Source: Tidjanibacter sp. (GTDB lineage: Bacteria; Bacteroidota; Bacteroidia; Bacteroidales; Rikenellaceae). From it: a stretch of 11,811 nt of DNA. Shown one piece after another: positions 1 through 6,223 of the stretch; the stretch's first letter is position 1; every line of letters begins with the position of its first letter. The stretch spans positions 1-11,811 of the forward strand of contig JAFNVE010000015.1 of the NCBI GenBank assembly GCA_017379955.1, given 5' to 3'. The position numbers and the translations under genes were made by a program. The notes below the pieces were generated by a model. It worked only from the letters and a program-made list of their open reading frames with translations. It was not told the DNA's origin and made no database searches.

Positions 1-638
1 ATAATCGAGGCAAGTGTTGTTACCTCCTTTTGTGTTAGGCGGGTGCGGGCAAGTTTTGCCACACGCTCCTCGTTCCAGAAGTTGTCGTACTCCTTCTTCA
101 TACGCTCGGTAAGGCCTTCGGGGGTGATGTTCCACCACACCTCGTAGGTGTTGGGGATAAACATACCAATCATCTCCTCGGGTTTGAAGCCATACTTCTC
201 AGCCACCTCGGGCGATGAGAGGTGGGCAAGCAGAGTCACCGAGTCGGGCTCTATCTGCTCCGCCAGGCGACCTGCAAGTTGTGGCAAGGTGCGTATATTA
301 TTAAAGGTAAGGCGCACGGGGCTTTGCATACCGCCACGGAACATACCCACAACACTCTTGGCACTCATACCCTCCTTCAAGATATATCGACCTGCACGCA
401 CGCTCTTGCTGAGTCCCTTCAACGATGCCACGCGTTCAAAGCGAGCAAGGTCGGTGATATGCTCCCCCTCTTCGCCAAGCAGAGCGAGCAGTGTATCGTA
501 GTCGGCACCTGTGGGGATAAAAATCTCACTCTCCGCCTCAACAATAGAGCGCGAAGAGAGCGCGGGAGCAATATAGGCAGCAACAGCAGCAGCCAAGACA
601 AGACAAACAGCGCCACCAATGAGCAGAAATTTCTTCAT
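1..638 (-). CDS. mltG: MltG, endolytic murein transglycosylase (5' part, runs off window)
   Basis: Translating the minus strand from the ATG at 638-636 gives 212 residues with no stop before the window edge. MltG (YceG family) is an inner-membrane lytic transglycosylase that cuts nascent peptidoglycan strands inside the glycan and so influences their length. Residues 2-23 form one hydrophobic N-terminal membrane anchor after a Lys-Lys pair. Further on is the family's conserved segment FIPNTYEVWW, matching the FWPDTW region of E. coli MltG, and the fragment ends in KEVTTLASI. In E. coli the equivalent ASI is followed at once by the catalytic glutamate (ASIIEKE, Glu218), so the cut falls just short of the active site and catalysis cannot be checked here. 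The gene is divergent from the SRP RNA. Family assignment is firm; activity is inferred. Confidence 0.88.
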   Translation of the reverse strand, partial: MKKFLLIGGAVCLVLAAAVAAYIAPALSSRSIVEAESEIFIPTGADYDTLLALLGEEGEHITDLARFERVASLKGLSKSVRAGRYILKEGMSAKSVVGMFRGGMQSPVRLTFNNIRTLPQLAGRLAEQIEPDSVTLLAHLSSPEVAEKYGFKPEEMIGMFIPNTYEVWWNITPEGLTERMKKEYDNFWNEERVAKLARTRLTQKEVTTLASI

Positions 639-672
639 AAAGTCTCTTTCCGAAATAAGTTTTTCAATAATT

Positions 673-703
673 TTTGCAAAAATACGAAAAAAATGTAATT
701 TTG
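673..703 (+). promoter_or_regulatory. Bacteroidetes promoter for the SRP RNA
   Basis: TTTG at 673-676 is followed after exactly 19 nt by TAATTTTG at 696-703, a full match to the Bacteroidetes housekeeping promoter (TTTG-N19-TAnnTTTG). The predicted first base of the SRP RNA (the GGG at 709-711) lies six nucleotides beyond the -7 element, the expected distance. This is the clearest promoter in the window. Confidence 0.75.
677..684 (-). promoter_or_regulatory. Candidate -7 element for mltG
   Basis: Read on the minus strand this is TATTTTTG, an exact match to the Bacteroidetes -7 consensus TAnnTTTG, about 39 nt upstream of the mltG start codon. I see no TTTG at the usual -33 spacing, so only half of the promoter is supported. 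It abuts the -33 element of the divergent SRP RNA promoter. Confidence 0.4.
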
Positions 704-708
704 CACTC

Positions 709-811
709 GGGTAAGTCTTATACGACCAGCTCCTGCTGAATCCCCCAGGCTTGGAAGAGAGCAAGGGTAGGTGGTTGTAGCGGTGCGATATAAGTAGCTT
801 ACCCTTTTTTT
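709..811 (+). ncRNA. ffs: Small signal recognition particle RNA (4.5S-like)
   Basis: The RNA pairs with Ffh to form the SRP, which delivers nascent membrane proteins to the translocon. The ends pair: GGGTAAG at 709-715 with CTTACCC at 798-804, then CTTATA at 717-722 with TATAAG at 789-794, giving a long hairpin of about 100 nt, the usual size of the small bacterial form without an Alu domain. The apex carries the diagnostic core: CAGG on the 5' side (746-749), a CTT-GGAA-GAG hairpin with a GNAR-type tetraloop (750-759), and AGCA on the 3' side (760-763). These are the conserved helix-8 parts that bind the Ffh M domain. A strong promoter lies upstream and seven T residues close the gene. It sits between divergent mltG and a YciO-family gene. 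The ends are judged from pairing and could be off by a few bases. Confidence 0.9.
798..811 (+). terminator. SRP RNA 3' end and T-run
   Basis: CTTACCC (798-804), the 3' arm of the outermost SRP stem, runs directly into seven T residues (805-811), so the closing helix of the RNA serves as an intrinsic terminator. The next start codon lies only 20 nt further on and no separate promoter is visible between them. Confidence 0.6.
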
Positions 812-830
812 GTAACTACTATTAAAGGCT

Positions 831-1436
831 ATGTTGCTGAAAATCTACGAGAACAACCCCTCACCCCGTGAGGTGGAGCGCGTGGTGAAGTGCCTGCGTG
901 ATGGTGGCGTAATCATCTACCCTACCGATGGTGTCTATGCGCTGGGGTGTTCGATGCAGAGTGGCAAGGCAGTCGCAAGGCTCAAACAGATTTGTGGCAA
1001 GAGCGACGACCGACTGACCGTTGTATGCCGTAGCCTTAGCGAGATATCCGAATTGGCACGCGTGAGCAACCCCCAATTCAAAATCCTCAAACGAAACCTC
1101 CCCGGCCCCTTTACCTTTATCCTCGAAGCGTCGAGCCGCGTACCCGACAAAATACTCGGCAAGCGCAAGACGATAGGCATACGCGTAACCGACAACTCTA
1201 TCGCTATGGCGATTTTGGAGGCGTTGGAGTGCCCGATGGTGTCTGCATCCGTAAAGGACGATGACGAGGTATTGGAATATACCACCGACCCCGAGTTGAT
1301 AGAGGAACGATACAGAGGCACGGTTGATGTGGTGGTAGATGGTGGCTATGGCTCACTTATCCCTACAACATTGGTCGACCTGACAGAGGAGGAGCCTGAG
1401 GTATTGCGCGAGGGTGGCGGAGAACTTGTATGGTAA
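831..1436 (+). CDS. Sua5/YciO/YrdC-family protein, putative threonylcarbamoyl-AMP synthase
   Basis: This 201-residue protein consists almost entirely of one YrdC-type domain. The family makes threonylcarbamoyl-AMP from threonine, bicarbonate and ATP for the t6A modification of ANN-decoding tRNAs, but the YciO branch is of less certain activity. Visible landmarks are YPTDGVYALGC at 30-40, PGPFTFIL at 91-98, KTIGIRV at 113-119, a SAS in the 138-140 nucleotide-binding region, and DGGYGSLIPTTLVDLT at 170-185. The overall pattern matches E. coli YciO more closely than YrdC/TsaC, and the KxR substrate-binding motif of TsaC is not evident (the region near 52-62 reads KQICGKSDDRL). The start is the first in-frame ATG, 20 nt after the SRP RNA T-run. 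No promoter of its own is visible, so it may depend on read-through. Family is sure, enzymatic role moderately so. Confidence 0.82.
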   Translation: MLLKIYENNPSPREVERVVKCLRDGGVIIYPTDGVYALGCSMQSGKAVARLKQICGKSDDRLTVVCRSLSEISELARVSNPQFKILKRNLPGPFTFILEASSRVPDKILGKRKTIGIRVTDNSIAMAILEALECPMVSASVKDDDEVLEYTTDPELIEERYRGTVDVVVDGGYGSLIPTTLVDLTEEEPEVLREGGGELVW

Positions 1437-1455
1437 AATAAAAATTTGAAAAGAT

Positions 1456-2037
1456 ATGGATAGAAGACTTTTTTGGTTTGAGGCCCTCAAAGGGGGTACA
1501 TTGATTGGCTTGGTGCGCTCGGCATTTGCACTGTTGCAGCAGTCGCTCCAAGCGGCAGACCACACCAAGGCTGCTTCGTTAGTCGGCATTTTGAGTTTCG
1601 TGACATTAGTAATATTGATATATGCACTCTGCCGCAAGGTGGCCTCCTATGCAGATCCCGCACAGGGTTTCAGCTACGGCAAGGGTATGAGTTTTGTATT
1701 TGCGATGATGCTCTTCACGGGTGTTATTACAGGCCTCTACTCGGCAATTGTCAACAACTTCTTTATGACCGACGTAATCTACGACCAGGTGAACGAGGCG
1801 ATGGTTGTCTATGAGAGTATGTTGCCCGCCGAGCAGGTGGACACTTTCTACGACAGCATGGTTAAGTCGATGTTGAACCCCTTCACTCTCATTCTCAGCA
1901 ACACCTTTGCTAATCTTTTGGTAGGTGGTTTTGTCGGCATCTTCGTATGCTCACTCACAATTCGTCGTCCCGACATCTTTGCTACACCCGCCCCCACCGA
2001 GGAGAGCGAACCCACTGAAGAGGAGAAAAATGAGTAA
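1456..2037 (+). CDS. DUF4199 family membrane protein
   Basis: A 193-residue protein of unknown function that I assign to DUF4199 by its overall pattern: a short charged N-terminus, four hydrophobic segments (roughly residues 12-31, 40-60, 77-100 and 142-168), and the family's FSYGKGMSF stretch between segments two and three. The C-terminus is a hydrophilic, glutamate-rich tail (residues 178-193), presumably cytoplasmic. The gene starts 19 nt after the YciO-family stop, and the glycosyltransferase start codon lies inside its last codons, so the two are very probably translated together. In Bacteroidetes, DUF4199 genes commonly sit next to a GT2 glycosyltransferase of the kind seen here, which suggests a joint role in envelope or lipid-linked sugar chemistry. 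That role is inference only. Confidence 0.78.
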   Translation: MDRRLFWFEALKGGTLIGLVRSAFALLQQSLQAADHTKAASLVGILSFVTLVILIYALCRKVASYADPAQGFSYGKGMSFVFAMMLFTGVITGLYSAIVNNFFMTDVIYDQVNEAMVVYESMLPAEQVDTFYDSMVKSMLNPFTLILSNTFANLLVGGFVGIFVCSLTIRRPDIFATPAPTEESEPTEEEKNE

Positions 2038-3007
2038 AAAATTAGATATATCTGTTGTCGTTCCTACCTACAACGAGGAGGAGTCGTTGCCCGAGTTGGT
2101 AGCGTGGGTTGGTCGCGTAATGGCAGCCAACGGCTACTCTTACGAGATGCTCTTCATAGATGATGGTAGCAGTGACTCTACCTGGAAGGTCATCGAGCGA
2201 CTTGCGGCTGAGAACAGCACAATACGCGCTATCCGTTTCCGTCGTAACTATGGCAAGAGTGCCGCACTCTACGCAGGCTTTGAGGCTGCCGTAGGCGAGG
2301 TGGTGATAACCATGGATGCCGACCTGCAAGACTCGCCAGACGAGATACCCGCACTCTACCGTATGATTACCGAGGAGGGCTACGACATGGTATCGGGCTG
2401 GAAACGCAAACGTCACGACCCTCTCGGCAAGCGTCTGCCAAGCAAGTTCTTCAACGCCACCTGTCGTGTAGTGTCGGGCATCAAGCTCCACGATTTCAAC
2501 TGCGGACTGAAAGCATATCGCAAGAAGGTCATCAAGAGTATCGAGGTATATGGCGAGATGCATCGCTACATCCCCATCCTTGCACGCAGAGCCGGTTTCA
2601 AGCGCATAGGTAAGAAGGTGGTTGAGCACTACCCACGCAAGTACGGCTACTCGAAATATGGCTTATCGCGCATGCTCAAAGGCTATCTTGACCTTATCAC
2701 TGTAAGTTTTATATCCCACTTTGGTCGCAGCCCGATGTACTTCTTCGGAGGTCTCGGAACGCTGATGTTCCTCTTTGGTGGCGGTGCGACAGTGTGGATT
2801 ATTGCCGACAAACTTATCAAGCAGGCACACCATTTGCCATATCGTGCAGTGGCCGACATGCCACTCTTCTACCTCGCACTGCTGGCTGTGGTATTGGGTG
2901 CAATGCTCTTCCTGGCAGGATTCCTCGGCGAACTCATAAACCGCAACTCGCCCGTCAGGAACAACTACCTCGTAGACGAGCGCATAGAACAGAACGACAG
3001 AGAATAA
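2030..3007 (+). CDS. Family 2 glycosyltransferase, DPM1/GtrB-like, membrane anchored
   Basis: The 325-residue protein probably transfers a sugar from a nucleotide sugar to a polyprenyl phosphate at the inner face of the cytoplasmic membrane. The GT-A domain starts with VVVPTYNEEE (9-18), has FIDDGSSDS (42-50) for nucleotide binding, and the metal-binding DADLQD at 96-101. HDFNCGLKAYR (154-164) is the acceptor-side motif typical of DPM1/GtrB/ArnC relatives. Two C-terminal membrane segments follow (about 236-259 and 278-300), as in GtrB. The frame is open upstream to an ATG at 1925, but that would lie inside the DUF4199 gene and add 35 unrelated residues. The ATG at 2030 is preceded by GAAGAGGAG and starts directly before the conserved domain, so I chose it. 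It overlaps DUF4199 by 8 nt. Sugar and acceptor cannot be read from the sequence. Confidence 0.88.
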   Translation: MSKKLDISVVVPTYNEEESLPELVAWVGRVMAANGYSYEMLFIDDGSSDSTWKVIERLAAENSTIRAIRFRRNYGKSAALYAGFEAAVGEVVITMDADLQDSPDEIPALYRMITEEGYDMVSGWKRKRHDPLGKRLPSKFFNATCRVVSGIKLHDFNCGLKAYRKKVIKSIEVYGEMHRYIPILARRAGFKRIGKKVVEHYPRKYGYSKYGLSRMLKGYLDLITVSFISHFGRSPMYFFGGLGTLMFLFGGGATVWIIADKLIKQAHHLPYRAVADMPLFYLALLAVVLGAMLFLAGFLGELINRNSPVRNNYLVDERIEQNDRE

Positions 3008-3032
3008 CCCCGCAAAAAAACAAGACAAAAAT

Positions 3033-3467
3033 ATGTTACAGAGAGTACAGACACTTTATCTTTTGGCTGCCACAGTACTGATGGCACTCGTGACCCTCCT
3101 CCCCATGGTGACCTTCACCACAACAAGCGGCGAGGAGGCACTCAAAGCATTCGACCTGATATACATCGGCGCACTGCTCGCCATCTGCACACTGCTTCCC
3201 TTCATCACCATCTGGCTCTTCAAGAACCGTTGGTTGCAGATTCGCCTCTGCTTCGCAGAGCTCGTGCTGCTGCTCGGAGCACAAATCTTCTCGATTGTCT
3301 ACACCGCACGCGTGACAAACGGTATGCGCGAGAGTTTCACAGGGCTCGTGGCTGATAAAAATATCACCATCATCTTCCCCGCAATAGCCTTTATCCTCGT
3401 GATACTCGCCATCCGCGGCATAATCAAAGACCAACAACTTATCAAATCCCTCGACAGGATTAGATAA
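3033..3467 (+). CDS. DUF4293 family four-helix membrane protein
   Basis: A 144-residue protein beginning MLQRVQTLYLL, the characteristic opening of DUF4293 proteins in Bacteroidetes. Four membrane segments are visible (about 7-27, 43-63, 70-91 and 111-131), with a basic C-terminal tail ending DRIR. Function is unknown for the family. The ATG lies 25 nt after the glycosyltransferase stop in an A-rich leader, so this is probably the last gene of the same transcript, which then meets the bidirectional terminator at 3614-3668. Another in-frame reading of this DNA on the opposite strand is cysteine- and histidine-rich but has no family pattern and is a shadow. Confidence 0.75.
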   Translation: MLQRVQTLYLLAATVLMALVTLLPMVTFTTTSGEEALKAFDLIYIGALLAICTLLPFITIWLFKNRWLQIRLCFAELVLLLGAQIFSIVYTARVTNGMRESFTGLVADKNITIIFPAIAFILVILAIRGIIKDQQLIKSLDRIR

Positions 3468-3469
3468 TC

Positions 3470-3566
3470 GCTTTTTGTGACAAGCCTTTTATTTCGAGCC
3501 TTTTTGTAAAAAGGCTTCCCAAAAACTTTTCTCCGCTTTTTGTAAAAAGCGGAACCAAAAACTTTT
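3470..3566. repeat. Tandem palindromic intergenic repeats with covarying arms
   Basis: Two hairpin units are spaced 36 nt apart. Unit one has the stem AGCCTTTTT / AAAAAGGCT (3497-3516), unit two TCCGCTTTTT / AAAAAGCGGA (3532-3553). Each has GT at the centre and each is followed by a near-identical CAAAAACTTTT tail (3520-3530 and 3556-3566). The outer arm bases differ between units but stay complementary within each. A degenerate third copy precedes them (CGCTTTTTGTGACAAGCC, 3470-3486) with its 3' arm decayed. I infer a small dispersed palindromic repeat family. The first unit could also help terminate the DUF4293 transcript. Confidence 0.65.
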
Positions 3567-3613
3567 AAACATTTAGTTTGCAGATTTAGGAATAACTTTA
3601 CAGTTATTACGAC

Positions 3614-3668
3614 AAAAAAGAGAGATAGAGTTTGTTCAAGTAAACTTGACAACTCCATCTCTCTTTTT
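3614..3668. terminator. Bidirectional terminator between convergent operons
   Basis: A long imperfect hairpin: AAAAAGAGAGAT (3615-3626) pairs with ATCTCTCTTTTT (3657-3668), and inside it GAGTT / AACTC and TCAAG / CTTGA pair with one bulged base, leaving a loop of a few nucleotides. T-runs flank the stem on both strands, so it can end the DUF4293 transcript from the left and the minus-strand operon from the right. Confidence 0.7.
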
Positions 3669-3837
3669 CATCGTACCCTCTACGAGGGTATTCCCTAAAC
3701 CCGAGAAACCCAAATTTTTAAACAATTTTGGGCTTATCGCTAATTAGCCTTATATCCCTACTCTCCCTAAATTCCTTAAACTCTCTAAACTCCCTAATTT
3801 CTATTTTCGCAAGAATCACATTATTAGTGAGCTTATA
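3669..3837. other. Remaining gene-free part of the convergent intergenic strip
   Basis: No gene is supported here. Besides the 9-nt tandem repeat listed separately, it holds a 7-bp stem with a 3-nt loop (TACCCTC / GAGGGTA, 3674-3690) and a longer AT-rich hairpin at 3709-3732 (CCCAAATT with AATTTTGGG, one bulge). The latter is followed on the minus strand by TTTCT and may be an accessory terminator for the minus-strand operon ending at 3838. Confidence 0.45.
3763..3798. repeat. Four-copy 9-nt tandem repeat
   Basis: Four adjacent imperfect 9-mers: CTCCCTAAA, TTCCTTAAA, CTCTCTAAA, CTCCCTAAT. The unit is YTCYYTAAA. The array creates a spurious open frame with Leu-Asn-Ser repeats. It lies just downstream of the minus-strand operon. 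Purpose unknown; slippage-prone satellite DNA is the simplest reading. Confidence 0.7.
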
Positions 3838-5484
3838 CTATTTGAAAAGTCCTACAATAATAATGACAAAGAACATCACAATACTCAGAGCAATCATAAA
3901 GAGTTTGTAGAGCACAGTAGTCACACCCAAGTAGGTGAGGATAAAGGCAAGAAGCCCCATCATCACAAATGTTCCAATGCCTACCATAGCACCACGCACC
4001 GACCTGCTAACGCCCGATGCAGCGCGATAGGAGAATGCAGGAAGGCTCTTATTAGCAACCATACCACCCACAAGCATTATCACAATCGACATAACGGTAA
4101 AGGCCGTTGGGGTAATATCCCACTTATTCATCAACCATTTAGTCCAGACAGCATAAAACTCTGTATTACTGTAGAATAAGTATAGAACGGGAGCAGCCAA
4201 TACCACACACAGCATCAGCACCAGATTGCTGCTCAGGCGTGTAGTACCTGCCATACGCTCTTCGAGTTGCTCTTGCATATATGCCTCGTTGGAGCCTGCC
4301 TGCGGGAACTTATTGACCCTCTGCAAATAGGCCCACGCCTTGCCATACTTACGCTGGCGGCAATAGGTGTTCACCTTCTCTTTCAGGCTGTCCATCTTCT
4401 TCGACACGGGCGAAGTGACGGTAAAGAGTTTCCACTGCGGGCCAACCAGCAGACAGACAAAACGCTCACCATCTACCTCATAGATGACCGATAGCGACTG
4501 ACACTCACACACCTCCACCTCGCTAAAACAGATGGCGGTATTCTGCGGGTGCTCCACTCGGCTCTGCAAGAACGAAAGCATAGGCCCAACCACAGGTCTT
4601 TCGGCAAGGGCAGCCTTTGCGAACTCCTCCCTCTCGATACGCACACGCTCCACAAGGCTCCACGGAGTGGTATTGTCGAAGAGTTTCATCAGCTTCTGCA
4701 CCTCATCTTGCGACACCTCTGGCGGGAAGTAGCAGGCACTCATACTCTTATTATATTGCGTGCGACGCAACTCCCAATATTTCATCAGTTGTTTGTCGCC
4801 CGCACAAGTGCTGCACACCAACTTGCCTCGGCCACCACACTTCTGACAGGTATCAACCACCCATTTGAAAGAGTCAATATACCCCTTACCTTTGCAATGA
4901 TAGCACTCGGAGCGATTTTCGTGGGTAACTGTTTCGTATTTGGTTTCATACTTTTGGGTATTATAGTTCCACACATTTTTGCTTACAATCTCCTTGCTCG
5001 GGTTGGTCTTATATCCTTTACCATAGCATATCGAACACTCCACTTTGGTATCCACCTTACGTTCACTCTTACCCTTACCGCCACAAGTGGTACAGGTCAT
5101 CTCTCCCTGAGCACCGCAGGTGTGGCAGTTGACAATTCGTTCGCTACCCTTCACGGTGAGGCTGCCCTCAGTGGAGGTAAACGACGAGGAGTATGGTACT
5201 AACGACCAACGATTGATGTCGGACTCTTTGGTAATGGTGGGAGCAGGGAATTTGCGACCCTTAGCCCTCTCACTACCCTCGCGGAGCAGGCGGGTGTCGT
5301 ACTGGGTACGGAATACTGCCTGATAGAGCGGTGCGTCCCACACCTCGACAATTTTGAGTTGGTCGCCCAACTTATTACGCTTAAATTCGGGGACAGAGGC
5401 TGCCCACGAGTTGAACAAATTGCGGAAACGACTCTCCTCGGCCGAACTGAAAGAGATTCTCTTACCTAATCTATATTGTGCCAT
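3838..5484 (-). CDS. DnaJ-type zinc-motif protein with C-terminal membrane domain, no J domain
   Basis: I do not recognise a named family for this 548-residue protein. Residues 1-115 have no clear motif. Residues 120-230 hold six CxxC pairs, most followed by the DnaJ pattern xGxG: C120/C123, C131/C134, C150/C153, C194/C197, C213/C216 and C224/C227. DnaJ has four, enough for two zinc ions; six suggests three. There is no J domain (no HPD), so it is not a full Hsp40. Residues 231-415 are hydrophilic and include a likely alpha-helical, charged part (about 362-412). Four membrane segments follow (about 419-440, 459-477, 497-520 and 525-546), placing the zinc region probably in the cytoplasm. The ATG at 5484 is 12 nt from the stop of the upstream gene, so both share a transcript. 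A role in binding unfolded or membrane client proteins is a guess from the zinc motif alone. Confidence 0.72.
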   Translation of the reverse strand: MAQYRLGKRISFSSAEESRFRNLFNSWAASVPEFKRNKLGDQLKIVEVWDAPLYQAVFRTQYDTRLLREGSERAKGRKFPAPTITKESDINRWSLVPYSSSFTSTEGSLTVKGSERIVNCHTCGAQGEMTCTTCGGKGKSERKVDTKVECSICYGKGYKTNPSKEIVSKNVWNYNTQKYETKYETVTHENRSECYHCKGKGYIDSFKWVVDTCQKCGGRGKLVCSTCAGDKQLMKYWELRRTQYNKSMSACYFPPEVSQDEVQKLMKLFDNTTPWSLVERVRIEREEFAKAALAERPVVGPMLSFLQSRVEHPQNTAICFSEVEVCECQSLSVIYEVDGERFVCLLVGPQWKLFTVTSPVSKKMDSLKEKVNTYCRQRKYGKAWAYLQRVNKFPQAGSNEAYMQEQLEERMAGTTRLSSNLVLMLCVVLAAPVLYLFYSNTEFYAVWTKWLMNKWDITPTAFTVMSIVIMLVGGMVANKSLPAFSYRAASGVSRSVRGAMVGIGTFVMMGLLAFILTYLGVTTVLYKLFMIALSIVMFFVIIIVGLFK

Positions 5485-5496
5485 AATAGTCAGATT

Positions 5497-6039
5497 TTAG
5501 TTGTTAAACACCGATGCGTCGTTATCAAAGTCGAGCGGACGAATAGCCGCCAGCCCCGATTTAATAGAGACAAAAATAGCAATCACTACCATTACAGCCA
5601 ATAGTAGCGGGAGCAAGAGAGCTAACTGAACAGAATTTGTCATTCGCTCATCGCTACTATCGATAGCCTTGATAATATAGTTGGAGAGTTCAAACTCATC
5701 GTCAGTATCACCCTCTGCCAGCTCTTGTTGGTAGATATCTTCGGCCACTACGGTCATAACCTGCCACGCCTCTTTGAAACCTTTTATAGAGTAGGCTTTA
5801 TAGGCTGTGGGGAGTTGTGCGGAGAAGGACTCTTTGTTGGTTGGGGTGCTCTCTTCGGTTGTCGATGGTTCGGCGGTAGCAACACTACTCTCCTCATAGA
5901 GTTCAGCCTGTTCGGCTTGGGCTGCATTATTGTCCTTCATATCGGCAAACATACTCGAAGAGAGAGTATGAACGGCAATAATCACCAACAGCGCACCGAC
6001 AAGCAATAGTGTTCGTTTTAATCGATTAGTTTGGGCCAT
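5497..6039 (-). CDS. Unrecognised two-segment membrane protein
   Basis: This 180-residue protein matches no family I know. It has a short basic N-terminus (RLKR), a first membrane segment at about 10-29, a 100-residue acidic, serine/threonine/glutamate-rich middle (31-135) including a low-complexity stretch at 49-70, then a second membrane segment at about 136-158 and a short tail ending in Asn-Asn. A helical patch at 76-108 (tyrosine- and alanine-rich) is the only part of the loop that looks folded. By the positive-inside tendency both ends would be cytoplasmic and the loop outside. It is the first gene of a two-gene operon with the zinc-motif membrane protein (12-nt gap) and begins about 37 nt after a candidate -7 element, so the two proteins may work as a pair. 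Confidence 0.68.
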   Translation of the reverse strand: MAQTNRLKRTLLLVGALLVIIAVHTLSSSMFADMKDNNAAQAEQAELYEESSVATAEPSTTEESTPTNKESFSAQLPTAYKAYSIKGFKEAWQVMTVVAEDIYQQELAEGDTDDEFELSNYIIKAIDSSDERMTNSVQLALLLPLLLAVMVVIAIFVSIKSGLAAIRPLDFDNDASVFNN

Positions 6040-6075
6040 AGGTAAATTAGTTTAAGTTGCGGAATTATTGTCTAA

Positions 6076-6107
6076 CAAAGTTATAAACTTTTGATTATAA
6101 TATCCAA
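6076..6107 (-). promoter_or_regulatory. Candidate promoter of the two-gene membrane operon
   Basis: On the minus strand TAACTTTG (6083-6076) matches the Bacteroidetes -7 consensus, with TTG (6107-6105) 21 nt further upstream as a possible -33 element. It precedes the start at 6039 by about 37 nt. The -33 part is weak. Confidence 0.45.
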
Positions 6108-6168
6108 TGATGTACAAAAAATTTTTGCGCAATGGTCAATCACTGCTCTCCCTAAACACCTCATAAAC

Positions 6169-6206
6169 AAACAGCCGAGATTAGCACTAACTAATCTCGG
6201 CTGTTT
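6169..6206 (-). terminator. Intrinsic terminator of purC
   Basis: A perfect 16-bp stem, AAACAGCCGAGATTAG (6169-6184) with CTAATCTCGGCTGTTT (6191-6206), around a 6-nt loop. It lies 17 nt beyond the purC stop. On the minus strand the stem ends in TTT and is followed by GTTTATG, a short T-rich tail. Confidence 0.8.
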
Positions 6207-6223
6207 ATTATCGTGTTCTGACT

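Noticed and set aside
1925..2029. Upstream extension of the glycosyltransferase frame
   Set aside because: The 35 extra residues lie within DUF4199, are proline/arginine-rich and do not resemble GT2 N-termini; the ATG at 2030 sits right before the conserved domain.
3299..3658. Minus-strand open frame containing two copies of a KVFG..FYKK motif
   Set aside because: The motif is a translation of the palindromic repeats, and the rest overlaps DUF4293 in antisense.
3728..3910. Plus-strand open frame with repeated Leu-Asn-Ser
   Set aside because: It is produced by the 9-nt tandem repeat and overlaps the 3' end of the minus-strand zinc-motif gene; there is no family pattern and no start signal.
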